A stretch of DNA of 64,000 bases from Williamsia sp. 1135 (GCF_002095395.1 NZ_MJEI01000106.1:186001-250000); one strand, 5' to 3'; shown: positions 51,469-61,571, counted from the stretch's first letter. Program-made: numbers and translations. The notes: generated by a model from the sequence alone, not told the origin.

Positions 51469-52905
51469 GTGACCGTTTCGGGCACAAAACGAAAGCACTA
51501 CATCACTGATTGGGACCCAGAAGATGTCGAGGCGTGGGACAACGGCAACGCCGCGATCGCCAAGCGCAACCTCGTCTGGTCCATCATCTGCGAGCACGTC
51601 GGCTTCTCGATCTGGTCCATGTTCTCCGCGCTGGCGCTGCTCATGGGTCCCGAATACGGCATCAGCCTCGACCAGAAGTTCGTGATCGGCGCGACCGCGA
51701 CCTTCGTCGGTTCCTGCTTGCGAATCCCGTACACCCAGGCCACCGCGATCTTCGGCGGACGCAACTGGGCCATCTTCTCCGCGGTCGTCCTGATGATCCC
51801 CACCGGGCTGACCCTGATGCTGATGATGAACCCCGGTGAGTTCGGGTTCGGCTGGTTCCTCTTCGTCGCTGCGCTGACCGGTTTCGGTGGTGGCAACTTC
51901 GCCTCGTCGATGACCAACATCAACGCCTTCTACCCGCAGCGCCTCAAGGGCTGGGCGCTCGGTCTCAATGCAGGTGGCGGCAACATCGGTGTCCCCGCAA
52001 TCCAGCTGGTCGGTCTCTTCGTGATCTGGATCGCCTCCGACCAACCCGAGATCCTCTGTGCCATCTACCTGGTGTTGCTCGCGATCGCCGGTGTCGGTGC
52101 GGCCATCTACATGGACAACCTGGACCACCAGACCTCCAGCGGCCGGGCGATGCTCGACACGCTGAAGTACAAGGACACCTGGTTGATCTCGCTGCTGTAT
52201 GTCGGCACCTTCGGCTCGTTCATCGGCTTCGGGTTCGCGTTCAGCCAGGTGCTGAACATTTCGTTCACCGCCAACGGCGCCACCAAACCTGCCCTCGCCG
52301 CAGCCCAGATCGCTTGGATCGGACCCCTTCTGGGCTCGATCTCCCGCCCGTACGGCGGCAAACTCGCCGACAAGATCGGCGGCGGCAAGATCACCATGTA
52401 TTGCTTCGCGTCGATGATCGCGGCGTCGTCGATCCTTGTGGTGGCCAGCGCGATGTCCGACGCCAACGACAAGAAGATCACCGGCGGCACCTTGACGGCG
52501 TTCGTGGTCGGATTCGTGTTGCTGTTTATCATCTCCGGTATCGCGAACGGTTCGGTGTACAAGATCATCCCGGCGATCTGGGAGCACAAGGCGAAAATCA
52601 ATCCGGGGCTCAACACGATCGGCAAGGCCAACTGGTCTCGCTCGATGTCCGGTGCTCTCATCGGCATTGCCGGCGCGTTCGGTGGCCTCGGCGGGGTGGC
52701 CATCAACCTGGTGCTGCGGGACAGCTACAAGTCCAATCAGTCTGCGACGCAGGCCTTCGCGATCTTCATGGCCTTTTACGTGGTCGCCGCGCTGGTGACC
52801 TGGTGGTTCTACGTGCGGCGCTCCATCGAAACACCCGCAAACAGTGCCGCGCCTTCCGAAGCCCCGACCGCCGATCCTGCCAACCCGGCGCCCGTCATCC
52901 CGTGA
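51469..52905 (+). CDS. narK: Nitrate/nitrite MFS transporter NarK
   Basis: 478 aa with 12 membrane helices. The nitrate signatures GFGGGNFASSMTNINAFYP and ALGLNAGGGNIGV are both present, as is the second signature near GVAINLV. Imports nitrate (by proton symport or nitrite exchange). GTG 51469 has GGAGG 6 nt upstream. First gene of the assimilation operon and overlaps the reductase gene by 4 nt. Confidence 0.95.
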   Translation: MTVSGTKRKHYITDWDPEDVEAWDNGNAAIAKRNLVWSIICEHVGFSIWSMFSALALLMGPEYGISLDQKFVIGATATFVGSCLRIPYTQATAIFGGRNWAIFSAVVLMIPTGLTLMLMMNPGEFGFGWFLFVAALTGFGGGNFASSMTNINAFYPQRLKGWALGLNAGGGNIGVPAIQLVGLFVIWIASDQPEILCAIYLVLLAIAGVGAAIYMDNLDHQTSSGRAMLDTLKYKDTWLISLLYVGTFGSFIGFGFAFSQVLNISFTANGATKPALAAAQIAWIGPLLGSISRPYGGKLADKIGGGKITMYCFASMIAASSILVVASAMSDANDKKITGGTLTAFVVGFVLLFIISGIANGSVYKIIPAIWEHKAKINPGLNTIGKANWSRSMSGALIGIAGAFGGLGGVAINLVLRDSYKSNQSATQAFAIFMAFYVVAALVTWWFYVRRSIETPANSAAPSEAPTADPANPAPVIP

Positions 52906-55031
52906 CCGCGGAGGCGTTGTCGGCCCCCGCCGTCGCGGCGGCCCCGGTGGGGACGAAGACCCATTGCCCGTACTGCGGTCTGCAGTGCGCGATGAGCATC
53001 AGCGGCAAAGGCGCCGCTGACGCCGAGGTGACCCCGCGGCAGTTCCCGACCAACAAGGGCGGGTTGTGCCAAAAAGGCTGGACCGCAGCCGATGTACTGC
53101 GCAACCCCAACCGGCTGACAACGCCCCTGGTACGCCGCGACGGCGTCTTGACCCCGACCACCTGGGACGACGCATTCGATGTGGTCGCGTCGGGATTTGC
53201 CAGAGCGCGTCGGGAGCACGGCGCCGACGCTGTCGGAATCTTCGGCGGCGGCGGGCTGACCAACGAAAAGGCCTACCAGCTGGGCAAGTTCGCACGAGTG
53301 GCCCTGGGCACGTCGAACATCGACTACAACGGACGGTTCTGTATGAGTTCCGCGGCTGCCGCCGGGATCAAGTCGTTCGGACTCGATCGCGGCCTGCCGT
53401 TTCCGCTCGCCGACATCGGGTCCGCGCGGGCCATCGTCATCCTCGGCGGCAACGTCGCGGAGACGATGCCACCCATGGTCAGTCACCTGATGACCGCCGC
53501 ACGGGCCGGTGGGCTGGTGGTGGCGGATCCGCGGCGAACCGCCACCGTCGAACGCGCGGTCGCCGACGGCGGGGTGCACCTGCAGCTGGCCCCGGGCACG
53601 GATCTGCCGCTGGCACTGGGAATGGCTCACATCGCTGTGACCGAGGGCTACGCCGACCTCGACTACATCGCCGACCGCACGTCCGGATTCGACGACTTCT
53701 GGCGTCTTGCCGGCCAGTGGTGGCCCGAGCGGGCCGAGCGGGTCACCGGGGTGCCGGTCGCCGCGATGCGCCGGACCGTGGCATTGCTCGCCGCGGCCCG
53801 GGACAACGGAACCGGTGCCTACGTGCTCACGGCTCGTGGCGCAGAACAGCATTCGACGGGAACCGACACGGTCAGCGCGGTCATCGGGCTGTCGTTGCTG
53901 CTCGGGCTGTGTGGCCGTAAGGGCAGTGGCTACGGCTGCATCACCGGCCAGGGCAATGGGCAGGGCGGCCGCGAGCACGGGCAGAAGGCCGACCAGCTTC
54001 CGGGTTACCGCAAGATCGCCGATCCGGCCGCGCGGGCGCATGTCGCGAAGGTGTGGGGTATCGACCCCGACGATCTGCCCGGACCCGGGCAGAGCGCGTA
54101 CGAATTGCTCGAATCGCTCGGCCAACCGGGCGGCCCCAAGATGCTGATGGTGCACGGCGCCAACCTGGCCGTGTCAGCGCCACGCGCCGGGCACGTCGTC
54201 GATCGGCTGGCGTCGCTGGACATGTTGGTGGTCAACGACTTCCTGCTCTCGGAGACCGCTGCCATGGCCGACGTCGTGCTACCCGTACTGCAATGGGCCG
54301 AGGAAGAGGGCACCATGACCTCCCTCGAAGGTCGCGTGCTGCGCAGGCGGCAGGCGGTGCCGGTCGCCGATGGGGCCCGCAGCGAGCTCGAGGTGCTCTC
54401 GGAACTGGCCATCCGGCTCGGGCAGCCCGCAGAGCGTTTCCCGACCGATCCCCGTGAGGTCTTCGACGAGCTCCGCAGGGCCTCGGCGGGCGGACCTGCC
54501 GATTACACCGGTGTCACCTACGACCGGCTCGACAACGACGAGGCGATCCACTGGCCGTGCCCCGAGGTCGGGCACCCCGGAACCCCGCGGATGTTTCTGC
54601 AGCGCTTCGCAACCGACGACGGCCGGGCGAAGTTCATCGCCGTCGACCACCACGGTCCCACCGAGCCGGTCGACGCCGAATTCCCGCTGGTGTGCACCAC
54701 GGGCCGGGTGCTCACGCATTATCAGTCCGGTGCGCAGACCAGGCACGTCAAGGCCCTCGCGGACGCGGCGGGACCGATGTTCGTCGAGGTGAACACCGAT
54801 ACTGCGGAGCGGCTCGGGATCGCTGACGGCGCACAGGTTGTGCTGACCTCGCGACGCGGATCGGCAACAGCCGCGGCCCGCTGCGTCGACTCGCTGCGAC
54901 CCGACACAGTCTTCCTCCCGTTCCACTATGCCGGGGATCAGCGCGCCAATCTGCTGACCAATCCGGCACTCGACCCCACCAGCAGGATGCCTGAGTTCAA
55001 GGCCTGCGCAGTACGACTGGAGGTCTTATGA
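52902..55031 (+). CDS. nasC: Assimilatory nitrate reductase, molybdopterin catalytic subunit
   Basis: 709 aa from GTG 52902 overlapping the narK stop. A [4Fe-4S] cluster is ligated by Cys22, Cys25, Cys29 and Cys56 (CPYCGLQC; GGLCQKG). Cys147 in NGRFCMSS is the likely Mo ligand. Bis-MGD domains continue to a C-terminal dinucleotide-binding barrel (TTGRVLTHYQSGAQTR). No signal peptide, so cytoplasmic, as expected of assimilatory enzymes. It lacks a C-terminal [2Fe-2S] domain; the next gene supplies one. Confidence 0.94.
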   Translation: MTAEALSAPAVAAAPVGTKTHCPYCGLQCAMSISGKGAADAEVTPRQFPTNKGGLCQKGWTAADVLRNPNRLTTPLVRRDGVLTPTTWDDAFDVVASGFARARREHGADAVGIFGGGGLTNEKAYQLGKFARVALGTSNIDYNGRFCMSSAAAAGIKSFGLDRGLPFPLADIGSARAIVILGGNVAETMPPMVSHLMTAARAGGLVVADPRRTATVERAVADGGVHLQLAPGTDLPLALGMAHIAVTEGYADLDYIADRTSGFDDFWRLAGQWWPERAERVTGVPVAAMRRTVALLAAARDNGTGAYVLTARGAEQHSTGTDTVSAVIGLSLLLGLCGRKGSGYGCITGQGNGQGGREHGQKADQLPGYRKIADPAARAHVAKVWGIDPDDLPGPGQSAYELLESLGQPGGPKMLMVHGANLAVSAPRAGHVVDRLASLDMLVVNDFLLSETAAMADVVLPVLQWAEEEGTMTSLEGRVLRRRQAVPVADGARSELEVLSELAIRLGQPAERFPTDPREVFDELRRASAGGPADYTGVTYDRLDNDEAIHWPCPEVGHPGTPRMFLQRFATDDGRAKFIAVDHHGPTEPVDAEFPLVCTTGRVLTHYQSGAQTRHVKALADAAGPMFVEVNTDTAERLGIADGAQVVLTSRRGSATAAARCVDSLRPDTVFLPFHYAGDQRANLLTNPALDPTSRMPEFKACAVRLEVL

Positions 55032-56479
55032 GCAAGCGCGTTGTGATCATCGGGAACGGGATGGCCGGGGCCCGTCTGCAAGAAGAACTGCACCGGCTCG
55101 ACCCCACCGGCGCCCAGGTGACCAGTGTCGTCATCGGTGACGAGCCGAACGCCGCGTACAACCGCATCCTGATGTCGAATGTGGTCGCCGGCCGCATCCG
55201 CGCTGCCGACACCATGATTCGCGCGGCCGGCTGGTACTCCGAGCGCAACCTGCAGACCCACACCGGGGTGCGGGTCACCTCGATCGACCGAGACGCGCAG
55301 AACGTGCGCTGTGACGACGGCACCGTGCATCAGTACGACAACCTCGTCTTCGCCACCGGCAGCCGCGCTTTCATCCCACCGATCGCCGGCGCGACGACAG
55401 ACACCGGCACCCCGATCCCTGGCGTCATCGCCTTCCGCAACCTCGCCGACTGCGAGGCCATCGTCTCGGCGCTGCAAGAGAACACCCGGGTCGTCGTAGT
55501 GGGCGGCGGCCTGCTCGGTCTCGAGGCCGCTCGCGGTGCACTGCTGCGCGGCGCCCAGGTGACGGTGGTCCATCCGCGCGCGTATCCGATGGAGAAGCAG
55601 ATGGATGCCGCCGGTGGCGCGGTGCTCTCTCGGGTGCTGCGTGAGATCGGGATGGACGTGGTGCTCGGAACACGGGTGACCGCGGTACGCGATGCCCCCG
55701 GCACCGGCCGTGAAGTGGTCCTCGCCGACGGCTCGACGCTGGGAGCGGATCTGGTGATCGTCACCGCCGGCATCGCACCCAACATCGAGCTCGCTGCGGA
55801 AGCAGGCATCGCCACCGAACGCGGCATCCTCGTCGACGATCATCTGCGGACGAGCGATCGAGCCGTCTTCGCGATCGGTGAATGCGCCCAGCATCGCGAT
55901 ATCGTCTACGGCCTGGTGCAACCCGGGTGGGAGATGGCCGAGACCGTGGCACAGAACCTGCTCGCCTCCGAACCGACCGGATACGACGGCACGCAGCAGA
56001 TCCTGCGACTCAAAGCCCACGACATCGATCTGGCCTCGATGGGCGAGGTCGACACCGATCCGGGCGATCTCGAGGCAGAGGTGCTCACCCTCTCCGATCC
56101 GCATCGAGGCCGTTACGCCAAAGTCGTCGTGCGTAAGGAGCGCCTGGTAGGCGCGGTGCTGCTCGGTAACCCGGAGGTGGTCGGGACGATCACCCAGTTG
56201 TTCGATTCGGGTGCGCCGGTGCCCACCGATCGAATGCGTCTGCTGCTCGGTCATCTGACCGGTGGCGCAACCGAATCGGCGAGCCCGGCGCAGATGCCCG
56301 GCGAGGCCATCATCTGCCGCTGTAACACGGTGTCCAAGAAGAACCTCACCGACGCCTGGCGTAAAGGGGCGCGGAACCCGCTCGCGATGGCAGAGGCAAC
56401 ACGTGCCACGACCGGTTGTGGCAGTTGTGAATCGGTGGTCGAAGGACTGTGCGAATGGCTCGCGACCGCAGATGCCTGA
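55028..56479 (+). CDS. nasB: NasB-like FAD/NAD(P)H oxidoreductase with [2Fe-2S] domain
   Basis: 483 aa; ATG 55028 overlaps the reductase stop (ATGA). FAD-binding GNGMAGAR, NAD(P)-binding VVVGGGLLGLEAA and FAD-closing FAIGE are followed by a C-terminal BFD-like [2Fe-2S] domain (ICRCNTVSK and TTGCGSC). It probably carries electrons from NAD(P)H to the nitrate reductase. A nitrite reductase fragment is an alternative reading, but full NirB follows separately. Confidence 0.9.
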   Translation: MSKRVVIIGNGMAGARLQEELHRLDPTGAQVTSVVIGDEPNAAYNRILMSNVVAGRIRAADTMIRAAGWYSERNLQTHTGVRVTSIDRDAQNVRCDDGTVHQYDNLVFATGSRAFIPPIAGATTDTGTPIPGVIAFRNLADCEAIVSALQENTRVVVVGGGLLGLEAARGALLRGAQVTVVHPRAYPMEKQMDAAGGAVLSRVLREIGMDVVLGTRVTAVRDAPGTGREVVLADGSTLGADLVIVTAGIAPNIELAAEAGIATERGILVDDHLRTSDRAVFAIGECAQHRDIVYGLVQPGWEMAETVAQNLLASEPTGYDGTQQILRLKAHDIDLASMGEVDTDPGDLEAEVLTLSDPHRGRYAKVVVRKERLVGAVLLGNPEVVGTITQLFDSGAPVPTDRMRLLLGHLTGGATESASPAQMPGEAIICRCNTVSKKNLTDAWRKGARNPLAMAEATRATTGCGSCESVVEGLCEWLATADA

Positions 56480-56498
56480 ACTAATTCAAGGAGTAGAT

Positions 56499-59048
56499 AT
56501 GCCCAGCAAGACAGTGGTCGTGGTCGGCCACGGAATGGTCGGACACCGATTCGTGCAGGAATTGCGCGAACGCGACGTCACCGACCAATGGCGGATCGTC
56601 GTCGTCTGCGAGGAAGCCGCGCCCGCGTACGACCGGGTGGGCCTGTCGTCCTACGTCAACAGCTGGGACCCCGCTGCATTGGCGCTGGACGGGAACACCT
56701 ATCCGGGTGACCCTCTGGTCAATCTGCTGACCGGTCGGCGCGTCGCGCGTATCAACCGGGTCGCGCGGACCGCGGTGCTCGACGACGACTCCAGCATCGT
56801 CTTCGATGCGCTCGTGCTGGCCACCGGCTCGTACCCGTTCGTGCCGCCGGTCGCCGGTTCGGATTCGGAAAACTGTTTCGTGTACCGCACCCTCGACGAC
56901 CTCGACCAGATCCGGGCGCGGGCGGAATCTGCACCGGACGGAGCGAAAGCCGTGGTGGTGGGCGGTGGTCTGCTCGGTCTCGAGGCGGCGAACGCTCTCA
57001 AACTCCTGGGGCTGGCACCGCACGTGGTCGAGTTCGCGCCCCGGCTGATGCCGTTGCAGGTCGACGAGGGCGGTGGGGCGCTGCTGGCGAATCTCGTGGA
57101 GGGGCTCGGGGTTGCCGTTCACACCGGCGTCGGGACCAGTGCGATCGAGCAGCACGACGACGGGATGATGACCGTCACCCTGTCTGATGAGAGCACCATC
57201 GATGACGCTGCGCTGCTGGTCTTCTCGGCCGGGGTCCGGCCGCGTGATCAGTTGGCCCGCGACGCCGAACTCGCCGTCGGAGAGCGTGGCGGCGTGCTCG
57301 TCGACGACGGCTGCCGGACCGACGACCCGGACATCTACGCCATCGGTGAGGTCGCGGCGGTGAACGGTCGTTGCTACGGGCTGGTGGCTCCCGGCTACCA
57401 CACCGCCGAGGTGGTCGCGGACCGTCTGCTCGGAGGGCATTCGGAGTTCCCGGGCGCCGATCTGTCGACGAAACTCAAATTGCTGGGTGTGGACGTGGCC
57501 AGCTTCGGTGACGCGATGGGTGCCACCGAAGGCGCCCTCGAAGTCGTCTTCAACGACCCCGTGGCGGGGACGTACGCCAAGGTCGTCGTCTCCGACGACG
57601 CGAAGACCTTGCTCGGCGGGGTCCTGGTCGGGGACGCCACGCAGTACGCGCTGCTCAAGCCGATGGTCGGCGGTCCTGTTCCCGGTGATCCGGCAGCGCT
57701 GATCGCGCCGGCCGCCGGAGAAGGTGTGGGTATCTCGGCGCTGCCCGACGGTGCCGAGATCTGCTCCTGCAACGGCGTCAGCAAGGGCGACATCTGCGGG
57801 GCGATAGCCCATGGCGCCCAGGATGTCTCGGCCGTCAAGACCTGCACCAAGGCAGGTACCACCTGCGGTGGTTGCATACCGTCGATCACGAGACTGCTCG
57901 CCGATTCCGGTGTCGAGATCTCGAAGTCGTTGTGCGAGCACTTCTCCCAGTCACGCAGCGAACTGTTCGAGATCGTGCAGGCCACGGGTATCCGCACGTT
58001 CAGCGACCTGGTCGCGCGCCACGGTACCGGCGCGGGCTGCGAGATCTGCAAACCCACGGTGGCCTCGATCCTCGCGTCGACGTCCAGCGATCACATCCTG
58101 GCGGGGGAGCAGGCCGCGCTGCAGGACACCAACGACCACTTCTTGGCGAACATCCAGAAAAATGGCACCTATTCGGTGGTGCCGCGTATGCCGGGTGGGG
58201 AGGTGACGCCGGACCAGTTGATCGTCATCGGCCAGGTCGCCAAGGACTTCGGCCTGTACACCAAGGTGACCGGCGGTCAGCGGATCGATCTCTTCGGTGC
58301 GCGGGTCGAAGAACTCCCGCAGATCTGGCGCCGCCTGGTCGAGGCCGGGATGGAGTCGGGGCAGGCGTACGGCAAGAGTCTGCGCACCGTGAAGAGCTGT
58401 GTCGGCAGCACCTGGTGTCGCTACGGGGTCCAGGACTCGGTGGGGATGGCAGTTGACCTCGAAAGGCGTTATCGCGGTTTGCGTTCACCCCACAAGATCA
58501 AGTTCGGGGTGTCCGGGTGCGCGCGGGAGTGCGCAGAGGCGCGGGGCAAGGACGTCGGCGTCATCGCGACCGAGCACGGCTGGAATCTGTACGTCGGCGG
58601 CAACGGTGGTCAGAGTCCGGCCCACGCTCAGCTGCTCGCTTCGGGGATCGACGACCAGACGCTCATCGCCTACATCGACCGGTACCTGATGTTCTACATC
58701 CGGACCGCTGATCGGTTGCAGCGCACGGCCCCCTGGATCGCCGGCCTCGAAGGTGGCCTGGATCACCTCAAAGCCGTTGTGTGTGATGACAGTCTCGGCA
58801 TTGCTGCCGAGCTCGAGTCGGCGATGGCAGAGCACGTCGCCGGCTACAAGGACGAATGGGCGGGGGTGCTCGACGACGAGGAGAAACTGTCCCGTTTCGT
58901 CTCGTTCGTCAATGCTCCCGCCGAGCCCGACCCAACCATCGAGTTCTCGGAGGGTGCCGGCCGCAAGGTGCCGGTACTGTTGGGAACACCGCAGCCCGGC
59001 GCAGCCCGCCGGCGAACGGAGGAATCTGACGATGAGTCTCGTCGATGA
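56499..59048 (+). CDS. nirB: Assimilatory NADH nitrite reductase large subunit NirB
   Basis: 849 aa from ATG 56499 (AAGGAG at 56488-56493). N-terminal FAD/NAD domains (GHGMVGHRF, VVVGGGLLGLEAA), a BFD-like [2Fe-2S] region (CSCNGVSKGD, TTCGGC), then the sulfite/nitrite reductase halves. Siroheme/[4Fe-4S] ligands: Cys634, Cys640, Cys674 and Cys678. Reduces nitrite to ammonium. The last 17 nt overlap nirD. Confidence 0.96.
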   Translation: MPSKTVVVVGHGMVGHRFVQELRERDVTDQWRIVVVCEEAAPAYDRVGLSSYVNSWDPAALALDGNTYPGDPLVNLLTGRRVARINRVARTAVLDDDSSIVFDALVLATGSYPFVPPVAGSDSENCFVYRTLDDLDQIRARAESAPDGAKAVVVGGGLLGLEAANALKLLGLAPHVVEFAPRLMPLQVDEGGGALLANLVEGLGVAVHTGVGTSAIEQHDDGMMTVTLSDESTIDDAALLVFSAGVRPRDQLARDAELAVGERGGVLVDDGCRTDDPDIYAIGEVAAVNGRCYGLVAPGYHTAEVVADRLLGGHSEFPGADLSTKLKLLGVDVASFGDAMGATEGALEVVFNDPVAGTYAKVVVSDDAKTLLGGVLVGDATQYALLKPMVGGPVPGDPAALIAPAAGEGVGISALPDGAEICSCNGVSKGDICGAIAHGAQDVSAVKTCTKAGTTCGGCIPSITRLLADSGVEISKSLCEHFSQSRSELFEIVQATGIRTFSDLVARHGTGAGCEICKPTVASILASTSSDHILAGEQAALQDTNDHFLANIQKNGTYSVVPRMPGGEVTPDQLIVIGQVAKDFGLYTKVTGGQRIDLFGARVEELPQIWRRLVEAGMESGQAYGKSLRTVKSCVGSTWCRYGVQDSVGMAVDLERRYRGLRSPHKIKFGVSGCARECAEARGKDVGVIATEHGWNLYVGGNGGQSPAHAQLLASGIDDQTLIAYIDRYLMFYIRTADRLQRTAPWIAGLEGGLDHLKAVVCDDSLGIAAELESAMAEHVAGYKDEWAGVLDDEEKLSRFVSFVNAPAEPDPTIEFSEGAGRKVPVLLGTPQPGAARRRTEESDDESRR

Positions 59049-59421
59049 CACACGCGCGACGGATGTCGCGACCACTTGGACAGACGCGTGCCGGCTCGGC
59101 CAACTGGTGCCGGGACGTGGTGTCGCGGTGCTTTTGCCTGGTGGCGAGCAGGTAGCGCTGTTCCTCGTACCGGATACGCACGTGGCGGGTGAGTCCGGGC
59201 CGACCCTGTATGCCGTCGGCAACATCGATCCGTTCGGGCGGGCGGCCGTGATGTCCCGCGGCCTGGTCGGGGATCGGTCCGGCGAGCCCACTGTGGCGTC
59301 CCCGCTGCTCAAGCAGGTCTTCTCCCTGGTGGACGGACGGTGCCTGAGCGACGAGAATGTATCTTTGCCTGTCTATGACGTGCGTGTACAGGCAAACCTG
59401 ATCCAGGTCAGGCCCAGATAG
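59032..59421 (+). CDS. nirD: Nitrite reductase small subunit NirD
   Basis: 129 aa Rieske-fold protein without the Rieske Cys/His ligands, as normal for NirD. ATG 59032, with GGAGG 10 nt upstream, lies inside the end of nirB. Conserved core LYAVGNIDPFGRAAVMSRGLVG and the C-terminal VYDVRVQ are visible. Supports NirB activity. Confidence 0.93.
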   Translation: MSLVDDTRATDVATTWTDACRLGQLVPGRGVAVLLPGGEQVALFLVPDTHVAGESGPTLYAVGNIDPFGRAAVMSRGLVGDRSGEPTVASPLLKQVFSLVDGRCLSDENVSLPVYDVRVQANLIQVRPR

Positions 59422-59440
59422 CGTGAAGCATGGAGGTGCT

Positions 59441-60610
59441 GTGAAAGCGGGTGATCCCACAACCGAATGCGAAACCGGTCCGTTGACCGGGTTCACGATC
59501 GGGATCACGGCTGCGCGCCGTGCCGACGAGTTCGCCGCGTTGCTGGAGCGACGTGGTGCGCAGGTCGAGCATGCGCCTGCCATTCAGATCATTCCCTTGG
59601 CCGATGACGCGGAGTTGCGCTCGGTCACCGAGTTGATCGTTGCCGATCCACCCGAAATCGTGGTCGCCACAACCGGTATCGGCTTCCGGGGCTGGATGGA
59701 GGCCGCCGAGGACTGGGGGATCGCCGAGAGTCTGATCGCGTCGCTGGAGCGCTCGCGGGTCCTTGCGCGCGGACCGAAGGCGAAAGGTGCGATCCGGGCC
59801 GGAGGGCTTCGCGAGGAGTGGTCGCCGCCCAACGAGTCGTCGAGTGAGGTCCTCGAGCATCTCCTCGACGAGGGTGTCGAGGGAACTCGTATCGGCGTCC
59901 AGTTGCATGGTGCGACCACCGAGTGGGAGCCGTTGCCGGACTTTTGTGAGGTACTGCGTGAGGCGGGCGCCGAGGTGCTGCCGATCCCGGTGTACCGGTG
60001 GCTGCCACCGCGCGACACCACGGCCATCGATCAGATGATCTCTCAGATCATCAACTTCGACCTCGATGCGGTGTCGTTCACCAGTGCCCCGGCCGTCGCA
60101 TCGATGCTGGGCCGCGCGCAGGACACCGGCCGGCTCGAACCTCTGCTCGAGGCGTTGCGGACCGATGTGCACGCGATGTGTGTCGGATCCATCACCGCTG
60201 GGCCGCTTGCCGCGTTGCGCGTCCCGACCTCGCGTCCGGCACGCTACCGGCTGGGCGCACTTGCCCGGCACATCACCGAGGAGTTGCCGCGACGGGTCCC
60301 CACGTTCCGGGTGGCAGGGCATGACGTGAGCATCCGGAGCCGTTCTGTGATGGTCGACTCCGCGCTTCGGCCCCTGTCTCCGGCGGGGCTCACCCTGCTC
60401 AAGGCACTGGCCCGCAGGCCGGGCCGGGTGGTGTCGCGGCAGGCACTGCTGACCGAACTCCCGGGCGGTGGCGACGACACCCATGCCGTCGAGACGGCGA
60501 TGGCCAGATTGCGTGCCGGTCTTGGTGATTCGCGCATGATCCAGACCGTCGTCAAACGCGGCTACCGGTTGTCCGTCGACGTCGAGTACGAGGAGGGGGA
60601 GAACACGTGA
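59441..60610 (+). CDS. nnaR: HemD-winged-helix regulator NnaR
   Basis: 389 aa from GTG 59441 (GGAGG at 59432-59436). The first 260 residues form a uroporphyrinogen-III synthase-like domain and the last 100 an OmpR-type winged helix (LSPAGLTLLKALARRPGRVVSRQALL...MIQTVVKRGYRL). Proteins of this layout (Rv0260c; M. smegmatis and Streptomyces NnaR) act with GlnR to switch on nitrate assimilation. Its place directly after nirD supports that. It overlaps the chelatase gene by 4 nt. Confidence 0.88.
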   Translation: MKAGDPTTECETGPLTGFTIGITAARRADEFAALLERRGAQVEHAPAIQIIPLADDAELRSVTELIVADPPEIVVATTGIGFRGWMEAAEDWGIAESLIASLERSRVLARGPKAKGAIRAGGLREEWSPPNESSSEVLEHLLDEGVEGTRIGVQLHGATTEWEPLPDFCEVLREAGAEVLPIPVYRWLPPRDTTAIDQMISQIINFDLDAVSFTSAPAVASMLGRAQDTGRLEPLLEALRTDVHAMCVGSITAGPLAALRVPTSRPARYRLGALARHITEELPRRVPTFRVAGHDVSIRSRSVMVDSALRPLSPAGLTLLKALARRPGRVVSRQALLTELPGGGDDTHAVETAMARLRAGLGDSRMIQTVVKRGYRLSVDVEYEEGENT

Positions 60611-61326
60611 GTATCAGAGAGTCGCTGACTATCCAAGGTGTCGGCGCGACCCCGATCCTGGTCGCCCACGGAACGCGTTCGGAGCACGGGGTCGCGATGA
60701 TCGCGGATCTGGCCGAGAAGGTGTCGGCGCAGATCGGTTCCACGCGTGTGGCATTCGTCGACGTCCTGGGACCGTCGCCGTCAGAGATCCTCCGCGAGGT
60801 CGACGGGCCGGCGATCGTCGTTCCGGCGTTTCTGGCGGAGGGATATCACGTCCGTAAAGACCTGCCCGACCACATCGCCGCCAGCGGTCACGCGGCGACG
60901 TCGGTCTCGCGAGCCCTGGGTCCCGATCCGGAACTCGCCAGGGTGCTCGCGCGACGGCTCACCGAATGTGGCTGGCGGCGTGGTGACTCGGTGGTCCTGG
61001 CCGCAGCCGGGTCGTCCGACCTGTTTGCGCTCGGTCAGGTTCGCCGGGCCGCGACGCTCCTGGGAGCGATGATCGGTGAGCGGGTCCCGGTGGGGTACGT
61101 CGCCACCGCGAGTCCGCGGATCGCGGACGTGGTCGCCGAAACGCGCTCTCGCACCGGCCGGCGGGTGTTCATCGCCTCATATCTGTTGGCACACGGACTG
61201 TTTCACGACCGGCTGCACGCTGCGGGAGCAGACGGCGTCGCGCAACCGCTCGGTGCCGACCCCCGAGTGGTCGACCTCGTCGTCCGCCGGATGCGTTCGG
61301 TCCGCCCCGTCCTGGCAAACTCCTGA
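60607..61326 (+). CDS. Sirohydrochlorin chelatase (CbiX/SirB-type)
   Basis: 239 aa; GTG 60607 overlaps the nnaR stop. Two half-domains, with LVAHGTRSEHG near the start and ASYLLAHGLFHDRL near the end holding the metal-binding His residues. Inserts Fe2+ into sirohydrochlorin to give siroheme, the cofactor of NirB, so the operon makes its own cofactor-finishing enzyme. Homologue of Rv0259c. Confidence 0.9.
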   Translation: MSIRESLTIQGVGATPILVAHGTRSEHGVAMIADLAEKVSAQIGSTRVAFVDVLGPSPSEILREVDGPAIVVPAFLAEGYHVRKDLPDHIAASGHAATSVSRALGPDPELARVLARRLTECGWRRGDSVVLAAAGSSDLFALGQVRRAATLLGAMIGERVPVGYVATASPRIADVVAETRSRTGRRVFIASYLLAHGLFHDRLHAAGADGVAQPLGADPRVVDLVVRRMRSVRPVLANS

Positions 61327-61332
61327 CCCGCC

Positions 61333-61400
61333 TCCCGAAGTGGTGGGTTCCGGTGAGGCCCACCTGGGCTTTTCTTCGCCAGAATCCACCATTTTCGGGA
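61333..61400. repeat. Convergent-junction palindrome, copy B
   Basis: Arms 61333-61356 and 61376-61400 pair with a few mismatches (TCCCGAAGTGGTGGGTT against AATCCACCATTTTCGGGA). The loop contains the small palindrome GCCCACCTGGGC, identical in copy C at 63522-63588. It follows the convergent end of the nitrate operon. Confidence 0.7.
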
Positions 61401-61571
61401 GCAATGGGCGCGTGTGAGATGGGATGGGAAGGTGTTCGAGCATCAGTGTCGCTTGCTGCAGGCAACTGCGGTAGTCCTACGGTAGTCTCGCCGTCCCTCA
61501 AGACTGACTACCGACCACAAGTCCCAAGGCGCCGGTCACGAACGCTATCGCGACGTAGTTCGTCAGTGCCT

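Noticed and set aside
51424-52587. A long minus-strand frame over narK
   Set aside because: The plus strand encodes 12 membrane helices with nitrate signatures; the antisense frame is charged low-complexity sequence.
52314-52901. N-terminal extension of the nitrate reductase into narK
   Set aside because: The extension is an out-of-frame reading of narK; GTG 52902 overlaps the narK stop and precedes the Fe-S Cys motif at the normal distance.
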